From the NCBI GenBank assembly GCA_028291265.1, contig JAQGIK010000154.1, positions 1-41,576 of the forward strand: 41,576 nucleotides of DNA. Reading direction: 5' to 3'. The notes under the pieces were generated by a model, which did not search any database, was not told where the DNA came from, and saw only the letters and a program-made list of their open reading frames with translations. The position numbers and the translations under genes are program-made. This DNA comes from Caulobacter sp. GTDB taxonomy: Bacteria; Pseudomonadota; Alphaproteobacteria; Caulobacterales; Caulobacteraceae. Numbering within the stretch: position 1 is the first letter of the stretch; each line of letters opens with the position of its first letter. This document shows, in pieces, positions 31,187 through 40,322 of this stretch.

Positions 31187-33168
31187 CCTTGAACCGCCGC
31201 GCCCTGCTGGCCGCCGGCCTGGCCGCGCCGTTTGTCCCGGCCTTGGCGCGGGCCGCCTCCGGCCCGCCCAGCCTCTACGAGATCCTCAAGGAGCCGGAGA
31301 TCCTCGACGCCGCCCTGTCGCCGTCGGGCGGCGACATCGCCGTGCTCGCCGAGCGTATCGAGGGCTCATCCCGCACCACCTACCTGAGCCTGCTCAATGG
31401 CGCCGATCCGGCCGGGGCCCAGCGGCGCCTCGACCTCGGCGACGTCGATATCGAACGGATCGCCTTCGCCAAGAACGACCGCCTGCTCGTCTGGGTGAAG
31501 AAGGAGGTCAAGATCATGGTCAGCGGACCGGCCGGGCGCGGCGACGGTTCGGTGATCGTCCGCCGGGTGGTGTCGATCTCGCTGGACGGCAAGGTGACGA
31601 CGCCGCTGCTCAGCGACGACAAGCGCGCCTTCAAGGGCAATCCCTACCTCGGCGCGGTGGTCGACTTCATGCCGGCCGACCCCAAACGCGTCCTGATGAA
31701 GGTGCCCGACTTCAATCGCGGGGCCTGGGCCCTCTATCACGTCGACGTCTATTCGGGGGCCTCGGAGCGGGTCGAGCTGGGCGGCGACGCCACCTTCGAC
31801 TGGTTCAGCCAGGATGGCGTTCCGGTGCTGCGCTACGACAGCAACGCCCGCGGCACGGCGGTGTCGATCTTCGGCCGCGCCCCGGGCGAGACGGCCTGGA
31901 GCCTGTTGCGCAATGTGCGGCGCGACGAGCAGGGGCGGCTGGACGGCTTCCAGCCGGTGGCGGTCGGGGCGGCCCCGGGGGTGATCCTGGTCGCGGCCCG
32001 CCTGGAGGGCGAGGCGACGACGGCGGTGCGGCCCTTCGACCTGAAGACCCGCCAGTTCGGGGCCGAGACCGTACGCCGCGCCCAGCACGACGTCGAACGG
32101 GCGGTGACCGACCAGGGCGGGCGGATGATCGCCGCCGCCTATATCGACGACCGGCTGACCTATGAGTTCGTCGAACCGGGCCTGAAGACCCACCACAAGG
32201 CGGTCGACGGCTTCCTCGACAAGCAGTGCAACGTCGAGCTCCGGACCATCGACACCGCCCGCAACCGCATGCTGTTCCGCGCCGACGGGCCGCGCGAACC
32301 GGGGGCCTGGTTCTTCTACGACAAGGCGGCCCAGAAGCTGGAGCCGCTCGGCGCCGAACGGCCGTGGCTGACGGCCGACCGCCTGGCGCCGATGGAGGTG
32401 CTGAAGGTCGCGGCCCGTGACGGCCAGGCGCTGACCGCCTATCTCACGGTCCCTCTGGCGGCGGGACCGAGACCCCTGGTGGTGATGCCGCACGGCGGGC
32501 CCGAGGCGCGCGACCACTATGCCTGGGACGACTGGGCCCAGGCCCTGGCGGCGAAGGGCTGGATGGTGCTGCAGCCCAACTTCCGCGGCTCGCAAGGCTA
32601 CGGCCGGGCCTTCATGGAGGCCGGGCGCCGGCATTGGGGCGACCTGATGCAGCAGGATGTCGAGGACTGCCTGGCCGCCGTGCTGGCCACGGGCCGGATC
32701 GACAAGGGCCGGGTGGCGATCATGGGCGCTTCCTATGGCGGGTATGCCGCCCTGATGGGGGCGGTGAGGACGCCTGCCGCCTATCGCGGCGTGGTCTCCA
32801 TCGCCGGCGACGCCGACCTGCCGGCCAGCCTGGCCTGGACCCGCGAGCAGGAGGGCGAGGGCTCGCCGGCCTATGCCTACTGGAAGCTGGCGATGGGCGA
32901 CCCGGCCGGCGACGGGGCCCTGCTGGCCGCCGCCTCGCCGGCCCGCCGGGCGGGCGAGATCGCGGCCCCGGTGCTGCTGATCCACGGCGACAAGGACGAT
33001 ATCGTCGATCCCCGGCAGTCGAAGATCATGCGCGATGCGCTGAAGGCCGCGAAGCGAAACGTCGACTACCTGGAGGTCAAGGATATGGGGCACCGGGACT
33101 GGACGCCGCAGCAGTCGATGACGGTGCTGAGCAAGGCCATCGGATTTCTCGAGGGGGTGTTGAAGTGA
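31183..33168 (+). CDS. Tat-exported S9 family peptidase, paralogue 4 of 5
   Basis: 661 residues, the shortest of the five. ATG31183 overlaps the previous stop. The signal NRRALLAAGLAAPFVPALARA is Tat-like with a short n-region. Propeller start LDAALSPSGGDIAVL, then HGGPE, GASYGGY (Ser517), HGDKDDIVD and His in DMGHRDW, where the paralogues have a Gly-rich GHxGW. The catalytic triad is intact but the loop around the His is changed, which may alter specificity. The stop overlaps the start of paralogue 5 (GTGA). Confidence 0.88.
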   Translation: MTLNRRALLAAGLAAPFVPALARAASGPPSLYEILKEPEILDAALSPSGGDIAVLAERIEGSSRTTYLSLLNGADPAGAQRRLDLGDVDIERIAFAKNDRLLVWVKKEVKIMVSGPAGRGDGSVIVRRVVSISLDGKVTTPLLSDDKRAFKGNPYLGAVVDFMPADPKRVLMKVPDFNRGAWALYHVDVYSGASERVELGGDATFDWFSQDGVPVLRYDSNARGTAVSIFGRAPGETAWSLLRNVRRDEQGRLDGFQPVAVGAAPGVILVAARLEGEATTAVRPFDLKTRQFGAETVRRAQHDVERAVTDQGGRMIAAAYIDDRLTYEFVEPGLKTHHKAVDGFLDKQCNVELRTIDTARNRMLFRADGPREPGAWFFYDKAAQKLEPLGAERPWLTADRLAPMEVLKVAARDGQALTAYLTVPLAAGPRPLVVMPHGGPEARDHYAWDDWAQALAAKGWMVLQPNFRGSQGYGRAFMEAGRRHWGDLMQQDVEDCLAAVLATGRIDKGRVAIMGASYGGYAALMGAVRTPAAYRGVVSIAGDADLPASLAWTREQEGEGSPAYAYWKLAMGDPAGDGALLAAASPARRAGEIAAPVLLIHGDKDDIVDPRQSKIMRDALKAAKRNVDYLEVKDMGHRDWTPQQSMTVLSKAIGFLEGVLK

Positions 33169-35273
33169 AGACGTTCGCCGGCCTTCTGGTCGTTGTATTG
33201 ACCGTGATGGCCGCGCCCTGGGCCGCTTCGGCCCAGACGCCGGCTCCGGCCGCCGCGCCGGCGGCGCCGACCGGGCCGCTCAGCCCCAGCGAGCTGTTCG
33301 CCGACCGCCGGCTGATGGCCGAGGTCTCGCCGTCCGGCCGCTACCTGGCCCTGGCCCAGCGGGTCGTCAGCAAGGACCGGCTGGTCGTCATCGACCTGCA
33401 GACCCGCAGCCGCACCGAGGTTTTCAACGACCCGCGCTTCGACCTCGCCACCATTCACGAGATCATCTGGAAGGGCGACGACCGGCTGGTGTTCGTGCAG
33501 TCGGCCTTCAGCCCCAAGCGCGCCAAGGACGGCGATCTGGTCATCAAGCGCGAGAAGTTCGGCAACATGAGTACGGTGGCCGAGGGCGAATTCCGCTTCC
33601 TCTATTCCATTGCCCGGACGGGCGGCGAGCCGACCAAGCTGCCGGCCCCGATCAAGGGTGAGCTGGGGCCGGCCGACGCGGTCAAGCTGCGCGGCAACAG
33701 CTTCCATGTCATCAACGGCCTGCCCAACGACGACCGCCATCTGCTGGTCGTGCGCGGCTCCTACTGGGGCGGCGGCTACTGGCCCTACCGTGACTGGCTG
33801 GACCTGCTGAAGCTGGACGTGGTCACCGGCGCTCTGGAGGTGGTCGAAAAGGGCGGGGCCGGCACCCGCAACTGGGAGATCGACGAGCGCGACGGTCACG
33901 CCATCCTGCGCTTCGACGCCAACGGCCAGCGCGGCGGCTGGCGGGTGATGGCGCGGCAGGCGGCCGGCGGCGACTGGGGACTGCTGTTCACCATCCGCGA
34001 GCGCGACATGGAGGTCATGCCCGAACTGGAGATCCTTGGATCGACCGATAAGCCGGGATCGGTCTATGTCGCCGTCGACGCCAAGGACCGCACCCTTGGC
34101 GACACCCGCGAGCTGCGCCGCTTCGACTTCGTCACCAAGGCCATGGGCGAGCGGGTCTGGGCCCATCCGAAGTACGACCTGTCGGGCATCGTCCGTAACG
34201 ACGACGGCACGGTGGCGGCGGTCTGCTACTGGGCCGAGGTCTATCGCTGTGACTATCTCGATCCGACCCGGGCCAAGGAAATGGCGGCGGTCGACCGCTT
34301 CTTCGAGGGCGAGCGCAGCGTGCGGCCGGTCTCGCAGTCGCGCGACGGAACCGTCCAGGTGCTGGCGGTCAGCGGGCCCGACGAGCCGGGCTCGCTCTAC
34401 CTCTTCGACCGCAAGGCCGGGACAGTGAACCTGCTGGGCGCCCAGTGGCCGAAGCTGGCCCCCGACCGGCTGGGCGTGGTCAAGACCTGGCGCTGGACGG
34501 CGAAGGACGGCGCGGATGTCGGCGGCTATCTGACCACCCCGCCGCCGCTGCTGAAAACTTCCGGGCCGCTGCCATTGATCGTCCTGCCGCACGGCGGGCC
34601 AGAGGCGCGCGATTATTTCGACTTCGACCGCCTGGCCCAGGGCTTCGCGGCCCGTGGCTACCTGGTCTTCCAGCCCAACTTCCGCGGCTCGGGCGGCTTT
34701 GGGGCCAGATTCGCCGAGCAGGGCTACGGCCAGTGGGGCCTGCGCATGCAGGACGACGTCGTCGACGGCGTCGAGGCGCTGATCAAATCGGGCCAGGTCG
34801 ATCCGGCCCGCATCTGCATCGTCGGCGCCTCCTACGGCGGCTATGTCGCCCTGCAGGGCGGCGCCAGGCGGCCTGACCTGTTCAAATGCGTCGTCTCGCG
34901 GGCCGGTCTGTCGGACCTGGCGCGCAGCCAGAAGTGGGAGGGGGAGACCTTCGAGACCGACTCGCCGCGCTACAAATACTGGCTGAAATCGGTCGGCGAT
35001 CCCAAGGTCGACGCCGCCAAGCTGGCCGCCGCCTCGCCGGTGACCTATGCCGCCAGCTACCAGCCGCCGGTCTTGCTGATGCACGGCGCCAATGACTGGA
35101 ACGTGCCCATCGAGCAGTCGCAGATCATGGAAAAGGCGCTCAAGAAGGCCGGCAAGACGGTCACCCTGTCCGAATACCCCGGCGGCCACAGCGGCTGGGG
35201 CGAGGTTCAGGAGGCCAAGGCGCTGACCGAGATGCTGGTCTTCGTCGACAAGTACATCGGGCAGAAGAAATAG
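33165..35273 (+). CDS. Sec-exported S9 family peptidase, paralogue 5 of 5
   Basis: 702 residues from GTG33165, which overlaps the previous stop; the frame is open far upstream inside paralogue 4, but that part is a shadow. Unlike the other four, the signal peptide is a Sec type without twin arginine (VKTFAGLLVVVLTVMAAPWAASAQ), followed by an Ala/Pro linker. Propeller start MAEVSPSGRYLAL, then HGGPE, GASYGGY (Ser556), HGANDWNVP and GGHSGW. It is more divergent than genes 1-4 and ends the operon. It converges on the hydrolase at 35294 with a 20-bp gap that contains a direct repeat of GAAGAAATAG (35264-35273 and 35281-35290). Confidence 0.88.
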   Translation: MKTFAGLLVVVLTVMAAPWAASAQTPAPAAAPAAPTGPLSPSELFADRRLMAEVSPSGRYLALAQRVVSKDRLVVIDLQTRSRTEVFNDPRFDLATIHEIIWKGDDRLVFVQSAFSPKRAKDGDLVIKREKFGNMSTVAEGEFRFLYSIARTGGEPTKLPAPIKGELGPADAVKLRGNSFHVINGLPNDDRHLLVVRGSYWGGGYWPYRDWLDLLKLDVVTGALEVVEKGGAGTRNWEIDERDGHAILRFDANGQRGGWRVMARQAAGGDWGLLFTIRERDMEVMPELEILGSTDKPGSVYVAVDAKDRTLGDTRELRRFDFVTKAMGERVWAHPKYDLSGIVRNDDGTVAAVCYWAEVYRCDYLDPTRAKEMAAVDRFFEGERSVRPVSQSRDGTVQVLAVSGPDEPGSLYLFDRKAGTVNLLGAQWPKLAPDRLGVVKTWRWTAKDGADVGGYLTTPPPLLKTSGPLPLIVLPHGGPEARDYFDFDRLAQGFAARGYLVFQPNFRGSGGFGARFAEQGYGQWGLRMQDDVVDGVEALIKSGQVDPARICIVGASYGGYVALQGGARRPDLFKCVVSRAGLSDLARSQKWEGETFETDSPRYKYWLKSVGDPKVDAAKLAAASPVTYAASYQPPVLLMHGANDWNVPIEQSQIMEKALKKAGKTVTLSEYPGGHSGWGEVQEAKALTEMLVFVDKYIGQKK

Positions 35274-35293
35274 GGGGCCCGAAGAAATAGCCG

Positions 35294-36277
35294 TCAGGGC
35301 TTGGCGGCGACCCTGACCTTCGCCCTGTGCCAGGCGTCGAGGTCGGCGGCCGAGCGGTCGGCGACCTGTTCCATGGGGATGTGGCCGACTTTCGGATAGA
35401 TGATCAGCGTCGAGCCGGGGATGGCGGCGGCGAACTTGCGGCCGGCGTCGGCGCTGATCAGCAGGTCGTTGTCGCCGTGCAGGACCAGGGTCGGGACCTT
35501 GATCGTCGCCAGCTGCCCCGGATCGGCGAAGCGCTGGCCCGACGGGTCGCTCATCATGCCGAGGATGATGTCCTTATGGCCGGGGGCGCGGGCCAGCTCG
35601 ACATAGCGGGCGATCATGGCGTCGGTGGCCAGCTCGGGTTGCGGTTCGAAGGCCGAGCGCAGGCCCTGGCCGGTGATGCGGGTGGTGTCGAGGTCGCCGA
35701 GCAGGAAGCGGCCGACCGGATTACGCAGGATCTTGAAGGCGATGGGCGAACCCTTCTGGGCCTTCTCCGGGAAGCCGCCGGAATCGACCAGCACCAGGCC
35801 CTCGAGGCGGTCCGGGTGCTTCAGCGCATACTGCCAGGCGACGCCGCCGCCCATGGAGTTGCCGGCCAGGGTGAAGCGACCGAGCTTGAGGTGGTCGGCG
35901 ACGCCCTCGACGGTGTCGTCGAAGGCGGTGGGGGTCAGCAGATAGCCCTCAGGCGCGCGGGTCAGGCCGAACCCGGGCAGGTCGAGGCTGACGATCCGGT
36001 AGTCCTTGCCCAGCCGCTGGACCCAGGGCTCCCAGGTCTCGAGATTGGCCGCGAAGCCATGGACGAGGACCAGCACCGGGCCGTCCGGATTGCCCTGGTC
36101 GCGGTAGTGGGCGCGGATGCCGCCCGGCAGGTCGACCCACTGGCTTTTCGGGTTGGCGTACCTGGCCTCGAGGGTGGCCCAGGGGATTTCGCCGCGGCGA
36201 AGGCTGAGCCAGCCGACGATGCCGACGATCAGGACCAGGGCGACGAGGCCCAGCAGGATCTTGCCCAGCAGCTTCAT
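35294..36277 (-). CDS. Membrane-anchored alpha/beta hydrolase
   Basis: 327 residues. One N-terminal transmembrane segment (about 4-24, LGKILLGLVALVLIVGIVGW) is followed by a classic alpha/beta hydrolase domain: HGFAANLETW (oxyanion), nucleophile GNSMGGG, acid in HGDNDLLI and His in VGHIPMEQ. It probably faces the periplasm. The family covers esterases, lipases, epoxide hydrolases and haloalkane dehalogenases; the substrate is not evident. ATG at 36277 is chosen over an open extension to 36376 because GGGGAGG lies five bases upstream and the extension runs into repeat A2. Confidence 0.86.
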   Translation of the reverse strand: MKLLGKILLGLVALVLIVGIVGWLSLRRGEIPWATLEARYANPKSQWVDLPGGIRAHYRDQGNPDGPVLVLVHGFAANLETWEPWVQRLGKDYRIVSLDLPGFGLTRAPEGYLLTPTAFDDTVEGVADHLKLGRFTLAGNSMGGGVAWQYALKHPDRLEGLVLVDSGGFPEKAQKGSPIAFKILRNPVGRFLLGDLDTTRITGQGLRSAFEPQPELATDAMIARYVELARAPGHKDIILGMMSDPSGQRFADPGQLATIKVPTLVLHGDNDLLISADAGRKFAAAIPGSTLIIYPKVGHIPMEQVADRSAADLDAWHRAKVRVAAKP

Positions 36278-36336
36278 GACGCCCTCCCCGAGCGGTATTT
36301 GAAGGGAGGGTATGCCCGTCGGCGCGCTTGGGCCAG

Positions 36337-36449
36337 TGCGTGCTTCGACACGCGGCCTGAGGCCGCTGCTCAGCATGACTATTTTTTGTAAGCGTCACCT
36401 AGGTTAGTCATCCTGAGCAGGCCGCGTAGTGGGCGTGTCGAAGGACGCA
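36337..36449. repeat. Dispersed paired-palindrome repeat family A, copy 2
   Basis: Arms 36337-36379 and 36407-36449 flank a 27-base spacer, the same spacer length as copy 1 at 18950-19063. The left arm is identical to that of copy 1 except for one missing A in the mini-hairpin (GGCCTGAGGCC). The right arm differs at several positions. It ends two bases before the stop codon of the nitroreductase gene, as copy 1 does next to fabI. Confidence 0.8.
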
Positions 36450-36451
36450 CC

Positions 36452-37045
36452 TCAGGCGATCGTGCAGGCGTCCTCGAAGCTGAGGCGCGGGCTGCGGGGG
36501 AAGAGGTCCTTTTCGGTGCCGTGGCCGATGGAGCAGATGAAGTTCGACTTCACGGTCCCGCCGGGGAAGAACAGTTCATCGACCTTGTCATTCGAGAAGC
36601 CGCTCATCGGGCCGCAGTCGAGGCCCAGCGACCGGGCGGCGACGATCAGATAGGCGCCCTGCAGCGTCCCGTTGCGGAAAGCGGTGCGTTCGGCGATCTC
36701 GGAGCCCTTGGGAAACCAGTCCTTGGCGCCGGGGTTGTGCGGGAACAGCTGCGGCAGCCGGTCCATGAATTCAAGGTCGTAGCCGACGATCACCGTGCAG
36801 GGGGCCTGGCGGATCTTCGGGGCGTTCTGGGCCGAGGCCGTGGAGGCCAGCTTTTCCCTGGCCTCGTCGCTGGTCACGAAGACGAAGCGGGCCGGGCTGG
36901 CGTTGGCGCTGGTCGGGCCCATGCGGGCCAGGTCGTAGACGGCCCGGATCAGGGTTTCGGCCAGGGGCGCGGTTTCCCAGCCGTTGCGGGTGCGGGCCTC
37001 GCGGAAGATCTGGTCGAGGCAGGCGTCGGGCAGCGGCGCGGACAT
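36452..37045 (-). CDS. RutE-like nitroreductase/malonic semialdehyde reductase
   Basis: 197 residues, close to the 196 of E. coli RutE. FMN-dependent nitroreductase fold with the RutE-type blocks MGPTSANASPARFVFV, LGLDCGPMSGFSNDKVDELF, GTVKSNFICSIG and LFPRSPRLSFEDAC near the C-terminus. RutE reduces malonic semialdehyde to 3-hydroxypropionate in pyrimidine catabolism, but no other rut genes are in this window, so a general quinone or nitro-compound reductase is also possible. ATG at 37045 is preferred, with GGAG six bases upstream; ATG37057 is in frame. Confidence 0.82.
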   Translation of the reverse strand: MSAPLPDACLDQIFREARTRNGWETAPLAETLIRAVYDLARMGPTSANASPARFVFVTSDEAREKLASTASAQNAPKIRQAPCTVIVGYDLEFMDRLPQLFPHNPGAKDWFPKGSEIAERTAFRNGTLQGAYLIVAARSLGLDCGPMSGFSNDKVDELFFPGGTVKSNFICSIGHGTEKDLFPRSPRLSFEDACTIA

Positions 37046-37100
37046 GGCAGGCTCCATCGGTAACGGGTGCGGTGGCTATAGCCGCCGGATAACGCCCTAC

Positions 37101-37667
37101 CTAGAGGGTCTGCTCCACCCGCATCACCTCGGGCACATAGTGGCGCAGCATGTTCTCGACGCCGGCCTTGAGGGTGGCGGCCGAGGAGGGGCAGCCCGAA
37201 CAGGCGCCGCGCATGTGCAGGTAGACGGTGCCGCTCTCGACGTCGAAGCGGTTGAAGACGATGTCGCCGCCGTCCTGGGCCACGGCCGGGCGCACCCGGG
37301 TGTCGAGCAGGTCCTTGATCTCGGCGACGATCTGCAGCGTGTCCTCGTCGTAGACGGTGTCGTCCTCGGCGTCGTCGCTGCCCTCGGCGAGCACCGCCTT
37401 GCCGGAGGTGTAGTGGTCCATGATGGCGGCCAGGATCGGCGCCTTCAGATGGGCCCACTCGATGTCGGGATTGCGGGTCACCGTAAGAAAGTCGGGACCG
37501 AGGAAGACTCGGGTCACGTCGCCCAGCGCAAACAGCGAGGTGGCCAGCGGCGAGACGATGGCCTCTTCCGGCGAGGCGATCTCGCGGCTGCCGGCCCCGA
37601 GGACCTCGCGGCCGGGCAGGAACTTGATGACGTCCGGGTTGGGCGTGGCTTCGGTCTGGATGAACAT
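37101..37667 (-). CDS. NfuA-type Fe-S cluster carrier (NifU family)
   Basis: 188 residues in two domains. The N-terminal Nfu_N domain (about 1-87, MFIQTEATPNPDVIKFLPG) is followed by an acidic linker (SDDAEDDTVYDED) and the C-terminal NifU domain with the cluster-binding CSGC (Cys156, Cys159) in HMRGACSGCPSSAATL. It carries assembled [4Fe-4S] clusters to apo-enzymes in the cytoplasm. Transcribed in the same direction as the nitroreductase, 55 bp upstream of it. The 5' region up to the divergent P450 gene shows no clear promoter. Confidence 0.93.
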   Translation of the reverse strand: MFIQTEATPNPDVIKFLPGREVLGAGSREIASPEEAIVSPLATSLFALGDVTRVFLGPDFLTVTRNPDIEWAHLKAPILAAIMDHYTSGKAVLAEGSDDAEDDTVYDEDTLQIVAEIKDLLDTRVRPAVAQDGGDIVFNRFDVESGTVYLHMRGACSGCPSSAATLKAGVENMLRHYVPEVMRVEQTL

Positions 37668-37726
37668 CGGGCGGTCCTCGTAGCTCCCGACAGATGGCCC
37701 CTGAGGCCGTCCGGGGCAAGCCCAGC

Positions 37727-37760
37727 TTCACAAACCGCCGTTTCCGTGGCCCAATGTGAA
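37727..37760. promoter_or_regulatory. Inverted repeats upstream of the P450 pair
   Basis: TTCACA (37727-37732) and TGTGAA (37755-37760) face each other across 22 bases, with a nested AAAC-CGCC-GTTT at 37732-37743. They lie in the divergent gap between the NfuA-like gene and the first P450. They could be an operator, but no regulator gene is adjacent. Weak. Confidence 0.25.
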
Positions 37761-37785
37761 CAACGACAAGATAAGGGAGGATGCG

Positions 37786-39048
37786 ATGGCCGACGGCGCC
37801 TTCGACAGGCTGGACGCAGTGCGCGCCCAGGTCTGGGCCATGCCTCTTGCCGCGCTCAATCCCGGCGACCCGGCCCGCTTCCGGGACGACAGCTTCTGGC
37901 CAGTGTTCGAACGCCTGCGCCAGGAGGATCCGGTCCACTACACGCCCGACAGCGAGTGGGGCGCCTACTGGTCGATCACCAAATTCGACGACATCGTCGC
38001 GGTCGACACCAACCACCAGGCCTTCTCCAGCGACGCCTTCCGGGGCGGCATCACCATCCGCGACCCAAAGCCCGACTTCGTGCTGCCGAACTTCATCGCC
38101 ATGGACCCGCCCAAGCACGATGTGCAGCGCAAGACCGTCAGCCCGGTGGTCAGCCCCGCCAACCTGATGCTGCTGGAGCCGGTGATCCGCGAGCGGGCCG
38201 GAAAGCTGCTCGACAGCCTGCCGATCGGTGAGGAATTCGACTGGGTCGACAAGATCAGCATCGAGCTGACCACCCAGATGCTGGCCACCCTGTTCGACTT
38301 CCCCTGGGAGGACCGCCGCAAGCTGACCCGCTGGTCGGACGTCGCCACCGCCCTGCCCGGCAACGGCATCGTCGAGAGCGAGGAGGCGCGCCGGGTCGAG
38401 CTGCGCGAGTGCCTCGACTACTTCACCCGGCTGTGGAACGAGCGGGTCAATGCGCCGCCGCGTGACGACCTGATCTCGATGCTCGCCCACGGCGAAAGCA
38501 CGAAAAACATGGAGCCGATGGAATACCTCGGCAACCTCATCCTGCTCATCGTCGGCGGCAACGACACCACCCGCAACTCGATCACCGGCGGCCTGCTGGC
38601 CCTCAACCAGAACCCGGCCGAGTACGACAAGCTGCGCGCCGATCCGGCCCTGATCCCGTCGATGGTCTCGGAAATCATCCGCTGGCAGACGCCGCTGGCC
38701 CATATGCGCCGGACCTGCGTCCAGGACACCGTGGTCGGCGGCAAGACCATCAAGGCCGGCGACAAGGTGGTCATGTGGTACGTCTCCGGCAACCGCGACG
38801 AGACGGTCATCGACAATCCGAACGCCTTCATCATCGACCGGATTCGGCCGCGCCATCACCTGTCCTTCGGCTTCGGCATCCACCGCTGCGTCGGCAATCG
38901 CCTGGCCGAGATGCAGCTCCGCATCGTCTGGGAGGAGGTGCTCAAACGCTTCCCCCGCATCGATGTCGTCGGCGAACCGACCCGCGTCTTTTCCAGCTTC
39001 GTGAAGGGCTACGACACCCTTCCCGTCGTCATCCCCGCCCGCGCCTAA
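37786..39048 (+). CDS. CYP153-like cytochrome P450, first of a tandem pair
   Basis: 420 residues, soluble class I P450. The I-helix oxygen-activation motif GGNDTT is at 257-262, ExxR (EIIR) at 296-299, and the heme loop [10 protein letters not shown] has Cys368. The segments [29 protein letters not shown] and [11 protein letters not shown] are those of CYP153, known for terminal hydroxylation of medium-chain alkanes, fatty acids and cyclic terpenes. It needs a ferredoxin and a ferredoxin reductase, neither of which is adjacent. ATG37786 is chosen for its GGGAGG at 37775-37780; a GTG at 37756 is in frame. The second P450 follows after 11 bp. Confidence 0.9.
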   Translation: MADGAFDRLDAVRAQVWAMPLAALNPGDPARFRDDSFWPVFERLRQEDPVHYTPDSEWGAYWSITKFDDIVAVDTNHQAFSSDAFRGGITIRDPKPDFVLPNFIAMDPPKHDVQRKTVSPVVSPANLMLLEPVIRERAGKLLDSLPIGEEFDWVDKISIELTTQMLATLFDFPWEDRRKLTRWSDVATALPGNGIVESEEARRVELRECLDYFTRLWNERVNAPPRDDLISMLAHGESTKNMEPMEYLGNLILLIVGGNDTTRNSITGGLLALNQNPAEYDKLRADPALIPSMVSEIIRWQTPLAHMRRTCVQDTVVGGKTIKAGDKVVMWYVSGNRDETVIDNPNAFIIDRIRPRHHLSFGFGIHRCVGNRLAEMQLRIVWEEVLKRFPRIDVVGEPTRVFSSFVKGYDTLPVVIPARA

Positions 39049-39059
39049 AGGAGGCCGCC

Positions 39060-40322
39060 ATGGCTGACGGAAACTTCGACAAACGGGCCGCAGATCGCGC
39101 CGCGGCCCTTTCCACCCCGCTGGAATTGCTCAATCCGGGCGAGCCGGAGCGGTTCGAGAACGACAGCTTCTGGCCGGTGTTCGAACGGCTGCGCCGGGAA
39201 GACCCGGTCCACTACACCCCCGAGAGCGAATGGGGGCCCTACTGGTCGGTGACGAAGTTCGACGACATCGTCGCGGTTGACACCAACCACCAGAACTTCA
39301 GCTCCGACGCCCACCTCGGCGGCATCACCCTGGCCGACTTCAACCCCGATTTCATGCTGCCGATGTTCATCGCCATGGATCAGCCCAAACATGACGTGCA
39401 GCGCAAGACCGTCAGCCCCTCGGTCAGCCCGCAGCGGCTGATGGAGCTGGAGCCGGTCATTCGGGAGCGCGTCTGCAAACTGCTCGACGAGCTGCCGGTC
39501 GGCGAAGAGTTCGACTGGGTCGACAAGATCAGCATCGAACTGACCACCCAGATGCTGGCCACCCTGTTCGACTTCCCCTGGGAGGACCGCCGCAAGCTGA
39601 CCCGCTGGTCGGACGTGGCCACCGCCATCCCGGGCAAGGGCGTCGTCGAGACCGAGGAGGAGGGGCAGATGGAACTGCTCGGCTGCCTCGAATACTTCAC
39701 CCGGCTGTGGAACGAGCGGATCAACGCCCCGCCGCAGCCGGACCTGATCTCCATGCTCTGCCATGGCGAGAGCACGAAAAACATGGAGCCCATGGAGTAC
39801 CTGGGCAACATCATCCTGCTGATCGTCGGCGGCAACGACACCACCCGCAACTCGATCACGGGCGGCCTGCTGGCCCTCAATCAGAACCCGGCCGAATACG
39901 ACAAGCTGTGGGCCAATCCGGCCCTGATCCCCAGCATGGTCTCGGAGATCATCCGCTGGCAGACGCCGCTGGCCCACATGCGCCGCACCTGCGTCGCCGA
40001 CACCGAGGTCGGCGGCAAGCTGATCAAGAAGGGCGAGAAGGTGGTCATGTGGTACGTCTCGGGCAACCGCGACGAGACGGTGATCGACAATCCCGACGCC
40101 TTCATCATCGACCGCGAGCGGCCGCGCCATCACCTCAGCTTCGGGTTCGGCATCCACCGCTGCGTCGGCAACCGGCTGGCCGAACTGCAGCTGCGCATCG
40201 TCTGGGAAGAGGTGCTCAGGCGCTTCCCGCGCATCGACGTGGTCGGCGAGCCCCGCCGGGTGCATTCCAGCTTCGTGAAGGGCTATGAGAGCCTGCCGGT
40301 GATCATCCCGGCCCGCGCTTAA
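39060..40322 (+). CDS. CYP153-like cytochrome P450, second of a tandem pair
   Basis: 420 residues, the same length as its upstream neighbour. All key motifs are at the same positions (GGNDTT 257-262, EIIR 296-299, heme Cys368), and long blocks are identical, for example [20 protein letters not shown]. Differences cluster at the N-terminus and in likely substrate-recognition stretches ([17 protein letters not shown] against GGITIRDPKPDFVLPNF), so the pair may cover different chain lengths. ATG39060 has AAAGGAGG five bases upstream. Its TAA stop overlaps the stop of the convergent flavoprotein gene within TTAA. Confidence 0.9.
   Translation: MADGNFDKRAADRAAALSTPLELLNPGEPERFENDSFWPVFERLRREDPVHYTPESEWGPYWSVTKFDDIVAVDTNHQNFSSDAHLGGITLADFNPDFMLPMFIAMDQPKHDVQRKTVSPSVSPQRLMELEPVIRERVCKLLDELPVGEEFDWVDKISIELTTQMLATLFDFPWEDRRKLTRWSDVATAIPGKGVVETEEEGQMELLGCLEYFTRLWNERINAPPQPDLISMLCHGESTKNMEPMEYLGNIILLIVGGNDTTRNSITGGLLALNQNPAEYDKLWANPALIPSMVSEIIRWQTPLAHMRRTCVADTEVGGKLIKKGEKVVMWYVSGNRDETVIDNPDAFIIDRERPRHHLSFGFGIHRCVGNRLAELQLRIVWEEVLRRFPRIDVVGEPRRVHSSFVKGYESLPVIIPARA

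Noticed and set aside
24982..35273. Lasso-peptide biosynthetic cluster around the S9 genes
   Set aside because: S9 isopeptidases sit beside lasso clusters in relatives, but no precursor, B/C maturation genes or transporter were found nearby.
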